The position numbers were made by a program, and so were the translations under genes. Positions 17,428-25,755 of a stretch of 64,000 nucleotides of DNA are shown here, one piece after another. Under the pieces are notes generated by a model. That model worked only from the letters and a program-made list of their open reading frames with translations. It was not told the origin of the DNA and ran no database searches. The DNA comes from Leifsonia tongyongensis (lineage in GTDB: Bacteria > Actinomycetota > Actinomycetes > Actinomycetales > Microbacteriaceae), in assembly GCF_010686705.1 (NCBI RefSeq), contig NZ_JAAGWY010000001.1:1488001-1552000 (forward strand), in the 5' to 3' direction. The number at the start of each line of letters is the position of its first letter. The first letter of the stretch is position 1.

Positions 17428-17637
17428 CGTTGTTCTGGGGCACACAGGAATTCAGGACATTGTGTGACGGATGAGGTTACCAGGGGACCCCGGACGAAGA
17501 AACGCCTGGTCGGGTTTCGTGCTTCTGCATCTCGACGCCCGGCATTTCCCGAATTCCTGACGTAGGCATGAGCCGGGACTTCCATTCTGGGGAGTACAGG
17601 TCGGCTGACGCCGTCGGCGCCGTTTGCAGCATCTTAG

Positions 17638-17668
17638 GTTGAAAAGCAACCAAAGTATGCTTAGAATA
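17638..17668 (+). promoter_or_regulatory. Candidate promoter and operator of the first C-glycoside operon
   Basis: TTGAAA (17640-17645) and TAGAAT (17663-17668) are separated by 17 bases, a near-consensus sigma-70 pair. The -35 overlaps an inverted repeat GGTTG-AAAAG-CAACC (17638-17652), suggesting a repressor or activator site. Transcription would start near 17675, about 90 nt before the MFS gene. Confidence 0.5.
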
Positions 17669-17764
17669 GACATGACGTCGGGGCCTTGCGCCCGTTCCTC
17701 ACCGTGATGCTGCGGCGAGGGCACAACCAGTCGCGTCGACTGCCCGATCGTTCGGGCTTCGCGT

Positions 17765-19258
17765 ATGACTCTCTCGCATCTCCGGTTCCGTCTCCTCGTC
17801 GTCTCCCTCCTCGCCGTGTCGTTTCTCGGCGCCCTCGACAACACCGTCGTCAGCACGGCGATCGCCACGGTCGCTGGTCAGCTCGGTGCACTCGAGCACA
17901 TGAGCTGGATCGTCGTCGGCTACACGCTGGCGAGCACGGTGCTGCTGCCGATCCTGGGCAAACTGGGCGACCGGGTCGGTCCACGCGCGATCTTCCTCAC
18001 CTCGGTGACCATGTTCATCCTCACGTCGGTCGCGTGCGGGTTCGCCAACAGCTTCGCCTGGCTCATCGTCGCCCGAGTGATCCAGGGAATGAGCTCGGCG
18101 GGCCTCCAGCTGATGTCGCAGACGATCATCGCCGAAGTCACCTCGCCGCGGGAACGACCGAAATACATGGCGATCATCGGGGCCGCGTTCCCCGTTGCGA
18201 TTCTCATCGGCCCGGTGCTGGGCGGCCTGATCACGGATTACTGGGGCTGGCCGTGGGTCTTCTGGATCAACGCCCCCGTCGGCGCAGTCGCTCTGCTGCT
18301 CGCGATCGTGGCCGTTCCGCACATCCAGCCCGGCAAGGCGGCCCGCTTCGACATCGCAGGTTCGATCGCGCTTACGATCGGACTCGTCTCGCTCGTGCTC
18401 GCCGTCTCCTGGCTCGGCGACGACTCCCAGGTCGCACCCATGACGGCGGCATTCGCGCTCGCCGCGATCGCATTCGCCGTCTTCGTCGTCATCGAACTGC
18501 GCGTCGCTGAGCCCCTCGTTCCTCTTCGATGGTTCGCTGACCGCACCATCGCCGCGGGCACAGTGATCTCGGCGATCGTCGGTATCGGACTCTTCTCGAT
18601 CACCGCCTTCCTGCCTACGTATTTCCAGATGGCCTACCGCACGTCGGCGACCGTCTCCGGGCTGGTGCCCATTGCGACGGTGTTCGGGATGCTCGTCAGC
18701 AACCTGACGACCGGATGGCTCGCAAGCCGCACCGGGCATTACCGGATCTACCCGCTGATCGGCACGACGCTCGGAACGGCCGGGCTGGCCACAATGGCAT
18801 TTCTGCCGCTGGGCGCGCCGCTCTGGGTGCCGATGCTGGCGATGGCCGTCGTCGGTCTCGGGACCGGTGCGTTCATGAGCCTCATCGTCGCGGTCGTGCA
18901 GAGCGCGGTCCCGCGATCCGAGACGGGCACCATCACGGCGAGCGTCAACCTGGTGCGCCAGGTGGGAGCCACGGTCGGAACGGCCATCGTGGGGAGCTTC
19001 ATCGGCGTGAGCGTGGTCGCGCTGCTGCCGAAGACGCTCAACGCGGCGACCCTCACCCCCGCGACCGTCCGCACGCTCGATGCGGCGACCCAGCTGGAGG
19101 TCGCTCAGGTCTACCGGGATGTGTTCGTACCCGTCTACATCGCGCTCGCCGTGACCTACGCGGTGGGCATCATCGCGTCGGTACTGCTGCCGGACGGCCG
19201 CCTGTCCGACGAGCACGGACCAGTCCGAACATCCGACACCGAATCCATCACCGTCTGA
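17765..19258 (+). CDS. MFS transporter (DHA2-like, about 14 helices)
   Basis: The 497-residue inner-membrane protein has the drug:H+ antiporter signature early on (GALDNTVVSTA near residues 20-30), then GYTLASTVLLPILGKLGDRVG (motif A region), and hydrophobic helices to the C-terminus. It heads the first operon, 16 bp before a CarA-like oxidoreductase gene. In that setting it may import an aromatic glycoside or export the toxic aglycone; the DHA2 type favours export, but direction cannot be read from sequence. The ribosome site is weak. Note that the window also has an ABC importer in the neighbouring operon. Confidence 0.92.
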   Translation: MTLSHLRFRLLVVSLLAVSFLGALDNTVVSTAIATVAGQLGALEHMSWIVVGYTLASTVLLPILGKLGDRVGPRAIFLTSVTMFILTSVACGFANSFAWLIVARVIQGMSSAGLQLMSQTIIAEVTSPRERPKYMAIIGAAFPVAILIGPVLGGLITDYWGWPWVFWINAPVGAVALLLAIVAVPHIQPGKAARFDIAGSIALTIGLVSLVLAVSWLGDDSQVAPMTAAFALAAIAFAVFVVIELRVAEPLVPLRWFADRTIAAGTVISAIVGIGLFSITAFLPTYFQMAYRTSATVSGLVPIATVFGMLVSNLTTGWLASRTGHYRIYPLIGTTLGTAGLATMAFLPLGAPLWVPMLAMAVVGLGTGAFMSLIVAVVQSAVPRSETGTITASVNLVRQVGATVGTAIVGSFIGVSVVALLPKTLNAATLTPATVRTLDAATQLEVAQVYRDVFVPVYIALAVTYAVGIIASVLLPDGRLSDEHGPVRTSDTESITV

Positions 19259-19274
19259 ATCGCAGGAGAGCACC

Positions 19275-20870
19275 ATGTCCACGTCCCCCACCATCGCCAT
19301 CGTCGGCAGCGGTCCGATCGGATCCGCCTACGCGCGGCTGCTGCTCGAATCGCTTCCCACCGCCCGGGTGGTCATGCTCGAGGCCGGACCGCAGCTGACC
19401 GCGATCGCCGGCGAGAGCGTGCGCAACATCCCCGACCCGGAAGAGAAGGAACGCGCTCGCGAGCTCTCGCAGGGCCCGCAGGCGGGCTCCTTCCGCGAGT
19501 CGCTCGGCATCCCGTCGTCGACCGTCGTGGAGGGGATGTTCACCGCCCGCGGCGGTACGCACCTCCTCGATTTCGGTGGAAAGGGGTCCGCGCACGCGAC
19601 GTCCTTCCCCGCGGCCGCAGCGTCGACGAACGTCGGCGGCATGGGAGCGCACTGGACCTGCGCGACGCCGAGCCCGTCCTTCAGCGAGCGTGTGGCATTC
19701 ATCTGCGACGCGGAGTGGGACGACCTCATGGCCGAGGCGTCGCGGCTGCTGCACGTGCAGAACGCAGCATTCGCAGACTCGGCGGTCGGCGATGCCATCC
19801 GCTCGCTGCTGGCCGAGGAGTTCGGAGACGAACTGCCCGACGGCTACGGCCCGAGCACGCTGCCGGTCTCCGGCGACCCGCAACCGGACGGCTCGATGCG
19901 CTGGGCGGGCGCGGATGTTGTCCTCGGCCCCCTGATCGATCCGGAGAGCCCGCTCTCCGAGCGATTCGAACTCCGCGAGCTGTCCCTCGTGCGCCGGGTC
20001 AACCACGCCGGCGACCGGGTCACCGGCCTCACCGTCGAAGACCTTCGGAGCCATGAGATCTATACGATCGACGCCGACCTCGTGGTGGTCGCGGGTGACG
20101 CCTTCCGTTCGCCGCAGCTGCTGTGGGCATCCGGAATCCGCCCCCGGGCGCTCGGGCACTACCTGACCGAGCATCCGGTCGTCATCTCGACGGTGGCGCT
20201 CGATGAGGACAGCATGCGCCGGTTCGCGACGGAGGAGCAGCTCGATGAGGAGCTCGAGCGCCGCTCGGCCAACCCGGCCGATCCCGTTGCCGCCGTGAAC
20301 CGCATCCCGTTCTCCGAACCGGACCACCCGTTCTCGCTCCAGGTGATGTACGCCGAGAACCCGCCCTTCCAGCTCGACCCGGAACACCCTGCGGCCGGCA
20401 ACCGCTGGGGCTACGTGAATATGGGCTACGGGATGCGCAAGCGCCCGCGTTACGAGGATGCGCTGACCTTCGACGACGGTGAGCCCGACTATCGCGGCTT
20501 CCCCAACATGACGATCGAGTACGCGCTGACGGAGAGCGAGCAGGCGGAGATCGCGAACGCGACGGAGCACCTGCGCCGGGCGGGCGCCGCGCTCGGCACC
20601 TTCGTCGCAGAGCCCCGCCTGCTGCCGAACGGATCGAGCCTGCATTACCAGGGCACGATGCGGATGGGGGATGCGGACGACGGCACGTCCGTCGCCGACC
20701 CGTTCTCGCGGGTGTGGGGCTACGAGAACCTTGTGGTAGGCGGCAATGCGCTCATCCCTACCGCGACGACGATGAACCCCACGCTCATGAGCGTCGCCAT
20801 CGCCGTGCGCGGCGCGCGCAAGGCCGCCGAACAGCTCTCGGCGTTGCAGGTCGCCGAAGCCTCGAACTGA
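19275..20870 (+). CDS. GMC-type FAD oxidoreductase, CarA-like sugar 3-oxidase
   Basis: This 531-residue flavoenzyme has an N-terminal Rossmann FAD motif (VGSGPIGSAYARLL, from about residue 10) and the C-terminal GMC pair His457 (HYQGTMRMG) and Asn501 (NPTLMSVA). The layout resembles pyranose oxidase and the Microbacterium CarA enzymes, which oxidise the sugar of C-glycosides at C3 to allow C-C cleavage. The next two genes are a DUF6379 protein and a TIM barrel, the beta and alpha subunits of C-glycoside deglycosidase, so this gene order supports that function. CAGGAG precedes the ATG. Substrate identity is inferred only. Confidence 0.88.
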   Translation: MSTSPTIAIVGSGPIGSAYARLLLESLPTARVVMLEAGPQLTAIAGESVRNIPDPEEKERARELSQGPQAGSFRESLGIPSSTVVEGMFTARGGTHLLDFGGKGSAHATSFPAAAASTNVGGMGAHWTCATPSPSFSERVAFICDAEWDDLMAEASRLLHVQNAAFADSAVGDAIRSLLAEEFGDELPDGYGPSTLPVSGDPQPDGSMRWAGADVVLGPLIDPESPLSERFELRELSLVRRVNHAGDRVTGLTVEDLRSHEIYTIDADLVVVAGDAFRSPQLLWASGIRPRALGHYLTEHPVVISTVALDEDSMRRFATEEQLDEELERRSANPADPVAAVNRIPFSEPDHPFSLQVMYAENPPFQLDPEHPAAGNRWGYVNMGYGMRKRPRYEDALTFDDGEPDYRGFPNMTIEYALTESEQAEIANATEHLRRAGAALGTFVAEPRLLPNGSSLHYQGTMRMGDADDGTSVADPFSRVWGYENLVVGGNALIPTATTMNPTLMSVAIAVRGARKAAEQLSALQVAEASN

Positions 20871-20898
20871 CGCCTGAAACGGAAGACGAAGGACAGAG

Positions 20899-21300
20899 AT
20901 GCTCCAAGAACAATTGATTCAAACCGGCGGCTTTCGCAATGTCGGACCGACGGATGCGCGCACCGGGTTCCAGCTGCGCATCCGGAGCCCCTACTACCGC
21001 GGCCTCTGGGCCGACCTCATCGAGCGGCCGACGGTCATCGTCGACGACGAGGAGTTCGACGGGCGGGACATCCGCTGGAGCCTGCCCGACGGCGACTACA
21101 CGTTCGCCGAGTTGCAGGAATCGACGGATGCCCGCTGGCCGATGGGCACGGCGGCGATGCTGACCGTGCCGCGCGATGGAGGGCTGAGGCGGGGCATCCA
21201 CGATGTGACGCTCGTTCTCCGGCTGCGGATGTCGTACATCCCCGAAGAGTTGCAACCATCGATCTGGACCGCGACACGGAAGTCGGTGATCGTCAAATGA
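20899..21300 (+). CDS. DUF6379 protein, C-glycoside deglycosidase beta subunit-like
   Basis: The 133-residue protein is all-beta in appearance and shares a pattern with four other units in this window: an early (P)(W/Y)YR motif (here SPYYRGLW at about 30-37), a V-D-D/G turn, a W...P segment, then G-x-H-x-V and an (R/P)-x-S/P-Y end piece. In published CarB/DgpB systems this small subunit completes the active site of the TIM-barrel alpha subunit. Its stop overlaps the start of the alpha subunit gene by 4 bases, consistent with a 1:1 complex. Confidence 0.85.
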   Translation: MLQEQLIQTGGFRNVGPTDARTGFQLRIRSPYYRGLWADLIERPTVIVDDEEFDGRDIRWSLPDGDYTFAELQESTDARWPMGTAAMLTVPRDGGLRRGIHDVTLVLRLRMSYIPEELQPSIWTATRKSVIVK

Positions 21301-22223
21301 GTACGGACGACCTGCCCTTCGGCCTCGGCGTATCTCTCTACAGCTACACCGACGACCTCGGCGTCACGATGACGGTCGAGGACTGCATCGAGGATGTCGC
21401 CGATCTCGACGCGACAGGGCTCGAGATCCTCGGCGAAGCGCACATCGAGGACTACCCGCATCCGTCGACGGCCTGGATCGACGCCTGGTTCGCGCGCAAC
21501 GAACGCCTGGGCCTGACGCCCACCCTGTACGGCTCGTGGCTGGACACGCGGCGCTTCCCGGGGCGCGGCATGACCGTCGCCGAAGGATCGGAGCAGCTCG
21601 CACTCGACCTGCGGCTCGCCGGGCAGCTGGGCTTCTCGTTCGTGCGACCCAAGATCGGCGTGATCTCCGAGGACCTGCGCGTCGACCCCATCTGGCAGGA
21701 GGCGGTGGAGCGCAACCTTCAGCTGGCAGCCGACCTCGACATCGTGATCTGCCCCGAGATCCACTGGCCGACGGTGATCAAGTCCCCCGTGGTCGAAGAG
21801 TACCTGGAGTTCAAGGAGCGTACCGGTTCCGCGCACTTCGGGCTGCTCATCGACACTGGGGTGTTCGAGCTGAAGCCGTATCCGCGCCGCGGGGGCAGCG
21901 CGTCGTTCCGGATGGGGGATGGAAGCGCCAGGCCACCGGTCGTGCCGTTCGTGCCCGCATCCGACCTCGCCGACGTGATGGCGCACACCGTCTATTTCCA
22001 GGCGAAGTTCTACGAGGTCGACGACGACCTGGTCGACCACTACATCCCGTGGCGGGAGATCATCGAGATCGTCGTCGACTCCGGCTACACCGGCTGGCTC
22101 TCGAGCGAGTATGAAGGACACCACGAGCCGTACCGTGCGTCCGACCAGCTGCGCCGCCAGCACGCCCTCATCCGCGAGATCGCGGCAGAACACGCGAACC
22201 GCTACACCACTGAAAGGAGCTGA
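21297..22223 (+). CDS. TIM-barrel C-glycoside deglycosidase alpha subunit-like
   Basis: This 308-residue xylose-isomerase-like barrel has a metal site readable as Glu154 (CPEIHW), Asp186 (LLIDTG), Gln235 (QAKFYEVDD) and Glu271 (SSEYEGHH). The AKFY...SSEYEGH signature is shared with the other deglycosidase-like barrels of the cluster, but where most of those have HVHxKF this one has FQAKF, so one ligand is Gln rather than His. Family knowledge: CarC/DgpC eliminates the aglycone from a 3-oxo-C-glycoside. It is coupled to the beta subunit in front (ATGA) and followed by a fused beta-alpha gene 2 bp later. Confidence 0.85.
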   Translation: MSTDDLPFGLGVSLYSYTDDLGVTMTVEDCIEDVADLDATGLEILGEAHIEDYPHPSTAWIDAWFARNERLGLTPTLYGSWLDTRRFPGRGMTVAEGSEQLALDLRLAGQLGFSFVRPKIGVISEDLRVDPIWQEAVERNLQLAADLDIVICPEIHWPTVIKSPVVEEYLEFKERTGSAHFGLLIDTGVFELKPYPRRGGSASFRMGDGSARPPVVPFVPASDLADVMAHTVYFQAKFYEVDDDLVDHYIPWREIIEIVVDSGYTGWLSSEYEGHHEPYRASDQLRRQHALIREIAAEHANRYTTERS

Positions 22224-22225
22224 TC

Positions 22226-23713
22226 ATGCCCAACGGCCTCATCGATGACGCGAGCCTGCGCATCCACCCGGACGGTCTCGCACTGGCACTCACGATTCCG
22301 TGGTACCGGAGCCTGTGGCTGTCGTCGGTCACCACGTTCCGGCTGACGATCGACGGGGTGGAGGTGCCGGAGGCCGACCTCGCGTTCGAGCTCGACGGCG
22401 TGCGACACCGCATCGCCGACCTGCCGCAGCAGAGCGATGTGCTCTGGTACCTGCAGTCGCATCCGCTCCTCGTGGTGCGCCGCGACCCCGCGATCGAGCT
22501 CGGCGAGACGCACGAGATCGAACTGCACGGCGAACTGCGGCTGCCGTACATGCAGATCGCGCCGGGTCAGGACGGCGGCCCGGGCCTCTACGTGCCGAAC
22601 ATCGTGCACCAGAAGCTGACGCTCACGGCGACCGACCGGGACGCCGCGCCCCCCGCGCTCGAAACCGGCGTTGCGGCCCCGCCGGCGGCGACCGCGGAGG
22701 ATCCGTTCAAGCTGGGGCTCACGTTGTACTCGGCGAGTGCGGAGTTCCGTGCCGGATGGTTCGACTTCGACGGCCTGCTCGACCGGGTCGCAGAACTGGG
22801 GATCGGTCCCGGCATCGAGATCGTCGCATCCCAGGTGCTGCCGACCTACCCGGTCGTGTCCGACGAGTTCGTCTCGATCTGGCGTGCGGCGTTCGACCGC
22901 CACGGCTTCGACGCGAGCTCGTTCGGCGCGAACCTCGACATGGGGCTGCGCCGCGACCGCGACATGACGCCGGACGAGGAGTTCGAATTCAGCGAAGTGC
23001 TGTTCCGGGGTGCGAAGAAGCTGGGGTTCCCGCTGGTGCGCATCCAGTCGGCGAAGCCGGAGCTGCTGCGCCGCCTGCTGCCGGTCGCCGAAGACCTGGA
23101 GCTCAAGCTCGCGTACGAGATCCACGCGCCGATGGGGCCGAATTCGCCCGAGATCATGAAGGTGCGCGATGTCTACGCCGAGCTCGACTCGCCGCTGCTC
23201 GGCTTCGTCGCCGACTTCTCGGCGACCATGCACAGCATGTCACCGACACTGCTGCGTGCGGTGCGCAGGGCGGGGCTCGACGAGGATGCGGTGCAGCGGA
23301 TGCAGGACATCTGGGCGACGGATGCCCCCATGCGCGCACGCCAGGAGGAGTTCATCGGCTACCTGAACAGCCGCGGCTTCGACCCGGGTCGCCTCGGGTC
23401 GTTCGCCCACCTCGCGTTCAACATGCACGGACATGTGGACCCGCACGACTGGACGGACATCATGCCGCAGATCCTGCACGTGCACGCCAAGTTCTATGAC
23501 ATCGACGAGAGCGGGCAGGAGCCGGCCATCGACTACCCGGAGCTCGTACGCATCTTCGTCGAGGGCGGCTACCGCGGGTACTGGTCGAGCGAGTGGGAGG
23601 GTCACGCGTTCGCCGAGCTCGGCGAGGTCGACCCGCTCCTGCTGGTGCGCAAGCAGCACGACCTCATCCGGGCGAGCATGCGTGCCCTGCAGTCGGCGGG
23701 GGCCGCAGGATGA
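22226..23713 (+). CDS. Fused beta-alpha C-glycoside deglycosidase-like protein (DUF6379-TIM barrel)
   Basis: The 495-residue protein joins two units that are separate subunits elsewhere. Residues 1-135 are a DUF6379 beta unit (IPWYRSLWLS near 24-33, MQIAPGQDGGPGLYV near 112-126). A Pro/Ala-rich linker (about 140-160) follows, and 165-495 is the TIM-barrel alpha unit. Its metal ligands are complete: Glu298 (YEIHAP), Asp330 (VADFS), His418/His420 (HVHAKFY) and Glu456 (SSEWEGHAF). The barrel is very close to the free barrel at 39484 and the beta unit to the free one at 41339. It should form a self-contained lyase acting on 3-oxo-glycosides. AAAGGAG precedes the ATG. Confidence 0.88.
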   Translation: MPNGLIDDASLRIHPDGLALALTIPWYRSLWLSSVTTFRLTIDGVEVPEADLAFELDGVRHRIADLPQQSDVLWYLQSHPLLVVRRDPAIELGETHEIELHGELRLPYMQIAPGQDGGPGLYVPNIVHQKLTLTATDRDAAPPALETGVAAPPAATAEDPFKLGLTLYSASAEFRAGWFDFDGLLDRVAELGIGPGIEIVASQVLPTYPVVSDEFVSIWRAAFDRHGFDASSFGANLDMGLRRDRDMTPDEEFEFSEVLFRGAKKLGFPLVRIQSAKPELLRRLLPVAEDLELKLAYEIHAPMGPNSPEIMKVRDVYAELDSPLLGFVADFSATMHSMSPTLLRAVRRAGLDEDAVQRMQDIWATDAPMRARQEEFIGYLNSRGFDPGRLGSFAHLAFNMHGHVDPHDWTDIMPQILHVHAKFYDIDESGQEPAIDYPELVRIFVEGGYRGYWSSEWEGHAFAELGEVDPLLLVRKQHDLIRASMRALQSAGAAG

Positions 23714-24630
23714 CGGAGGCGGAGCCCGACATCCGCACCCTGCCGCTGCCCGAGGCGATTCAGAGACTGCGGGAGCACGGCGAGCCGATCGATCCGCGGC
23801 CGGACATCGACACGGAATCCCTGAAGCGCCGGTTCCCGCACCTCGCGCAGGTGACGACGCACGACCTCACGATCGACGCGCCGCACGGTCGGCAGCCCGC
23901 ACGGGTGTACCGCGACGCGACGGTCCTGCCGACGGGTCGCGCCCTCGTCTGGGTGCACGGCGGTGCGTTCATCGGCGGCCACCTGGACATGCCCGAGTCG
24001 AACTGGGTCGCGCTCGAGCTCGCGGCACGCGGCATTCCGGTCCTCGCCGTCGACTATGTGAAATGTCTCGGCGATGTGCACTTCCCGGCGCCCTCCGACG
24101 ACGTGCTCGCCGCGTGGCGTTTCGCGCGGTCGCAAGCTGCCGAGCTGCTCGAGATCGCGCCCGGCGGGCTTCTGCTCGGCGGAGCCAGCGCCGGTGGAAA
24201 TCTGGCCGCAGGAGCTGTCGCACGACTCAGGGATGCCGGGGAGCCCGTGCCGGCCGGCCTGGTGCTGGTCTATCCCGCGCTGCATCCGGATGGCGCGCAC
24301 CCGGGCTCGCCCGCCGATCCTGCGTCGTCGTTCGCGCAGCTCTCGCTCAACTTCGCGGGCGGTCCGGAAGCGCTCCACGATCCGCACGCGTTTCCGGGGC
24401 TCGGCAACGCATCCGGATTCCCTGCGACGCTCGTGGTCGTCTGCGAACTCGACCGGCTGCGGCCCTCGGGTGAAACCTTCGCGAGCCGGCTCGCCGGGGC
24501 CGGAGGCGACACGACGCTCTACGTCGAGGTCGGCGCGGACCACGCCCACATCAACGAGCCCTCAGACCCGGGCGCGCCCCGGACCGTCGCGGTCATCGCG
24601 GAGTGGATCGCGCGCCTGCAGCTGCGCTGA
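23710..24630 (+). CDS. Alpha/beta hydrolase (HSL-type esterase)
   Basis: With the ATG at 23710, which overlaps the stop of the fusion gene (ATGA), the protein has 306 residues. The oxyanion motif HGGAF, nucleophile Ser160 (GASAGG), an Asp in CELDRLR and a His in GADHAHIN give a complete esterase triad. In this operon it may remove acyl groups (acetyl, galloyl, malonyl) from plant glycosides before oxidation, or hydrolyse a lactone derived from the released sugar. Both are inferences. It ends 14 bp before the convergent LysR gene. Confidence 0.88.
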   Translation: MTEAEPDIRTLPLPEAIQRLREHGEPIDPRPDIDTESLKRRFPHLAQVTTHDLTIDAPHGRQPARVYRDATVLPTGRALVWVHGGAFIGGHLDMPESNWVALELAARGIPVLAVDYVKCLGDVHFPAPSDDVLAAWRFARSQAAELLEIAPGGLLLGGASAGGNLAAGAVARLRDAGEPVPAGLVLVYPALHPDGAHPGSPADPASSFAQLSLNFAGGPEALHDPHAFPGLGNASGFPATLVVVCELDRLRPSGETFASRLAGAGGDTTLYVEVGADHAHINEPSDPGAPRTVAVIAEWIARLQLR

Positions 24631-24644
24631 GCTCGTCGGTCGGC

Positions 24645-25589
24645 TCAGGCGTGCGTGCCGGCGGCGACGATGCGGCCGGCCTCCTCGAACAGGGAGCGCA
24701 TCCACGAGTGTTCGGGGTCGTGCGTGTGCACGGGATGCCACCACAGCGCGTTGACGATCGGCGTCGGCGCGAAGGGGAGACCGACCACGCGCACGTTGCC
24801 CGCGCGCATGGCGATCGGTACGAGTGCCGAGTGGATGATGCCGACGCGTCGGGTGCCCGAGATGAAGTGCGGGATCGCCAGGAAGCTCTCGACCACGACC
24901 TCGACGTTGGGTTCGATCCCGAGCTGCTGGACCTGCCGTTCTGCTGACGTGAACGCCGACCGCGACTGGTAGTTCATGACCCACGGGAGGCTGGACAGCT
25001 CCTCCCGCGACAGCGAATCGCCCACGGACTCGTTCGTGTCCGCGACGATCGCCACCCAATCGTCCTTCCACAGGTCGAGGTAGGGCAGCTCTGTGAGAAA
25101 ACCGTGCGGGATGATCATCCCGTCGACCGACCGCAAGCGATTCGTCGCATCCTCGACCACCAGCGGGTTGTGCAGCATGAACCGGAAGTGCACGCCGGGG
25201 GCACGCTCCGCCGCCAGCTCGGACACGACGCGTCCGATGGTGGTGAAAGCGTAGTCCGAGCCGAAGATCGAGAACTCGCGTACGGATTCGGTCGGCTCCC
25301 ACGACGCCTGGCTCTCGAAGACGCGTCGTGCGGCCTCGAGAGCTATGGTCGTGTGATCGGCCAGGCGCAGGGCCAGGGGTGTCAACTCGTAGGTGTTGCC
25401 GCGGCGCGCGAGGATCGGGTCGCCGAAATGGATCCGAAGGCGCGCGAGGGATGCACTGAGCGCGGGCTGGCTCAGGCGAAGCTGCTCGGCCGCCCGGGTG
25501 ACGCTTCGCTCCGTGAGGAGGGCATCCAGCGCGACCAGCAGGTTGAGGTCCAGACGCGACAACAACGGGTAATCGGTCACGAGGCTCAC
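24645..25589 (-). CDS. LysR family transcriptional regulator
   Basis: The 314-residue regulator has the standard N-terminal winged helix-turn-helix (about 10-70, SVTRAAEQLRLSQPALSASLARLR) and a periplasmic-binding-type effector domain. The recognition region resembles the NodD/NahR-like subgroup, many of which sense aromatic compounds. It is divergent from the long ABC/glycosidase operon across 166 bp that contain a perfect LysR box (25624-25642), and convergent with the first operon. It is the best candidate regulator of the entire supercluster, with an aromatic glycoside or aglycone as the probable signal. Confidence 0.93.
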   Translation of the reverse strand: MSLVTDYPLLSRLDLNLLVALDALLTERSVTRAAEQLRLSQPALSASLARLRIHFGDPILARRGNTYELTPLALRLADHTTIALEAARRVFESQASWEPTESVREFSIFGSDYAFTTIGRVVSELAAERAPGVHFRFMLHNPLVVEDATNRLRSVDGMIIPHGFLTELPYLDLWKDDWVAIVADTNESVGDSLSREELSSLPWVMNYQSRSAFTSAERQVQQLGIEPNVEVVVESFLAIPHFISGTRRVGIIHSALVPIAMRAGNVRVVGLPFAPTPIVNALWWHPVHTHDPEHSWMRSLFEEAGRIVAAGTHA

Positions 25590-25623
25590 TATATTCGCCG
25601 AACCGTGAGGGCGTATCGATCGA

Positions 25624-25642
25624 GCTTATGTGCGAGATAAGC
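25624..25642. promoter_or_regulatory. LysR box (T-N11-A) in the divergent intergenic region
   Basis: GCTTATGTGCGAGATAAGC has perfect 6-bp inverted arms with a 7-nt spacer and contains T-N11-A, the hallmark of LysR-type binding sites. It lies 35 bp from the LysR start and about 114 bp before the ABC binding protein gene, the usual place for activation of the divergent operon and autorepression. Confidence 0.7.
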
Positions 25643-25755
25643 AGAAGCATCTTTGTTATCGGCGTTAGTGCTGAAAGACTCAATCTGCCCATAAGAGGAC
25701 CGACGTCCCTAGCCGCCGCCCTCATCGACAATGAAGTCCCAGAAGAGGTCTTTCC

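Noticed and set aside
17076-17585. 169-codon minus-strand frame across the right repeat
   Set aside because: It crosses the island boundary, the 21-bp repeat and the terminator, and its residue composition is not protein-like.
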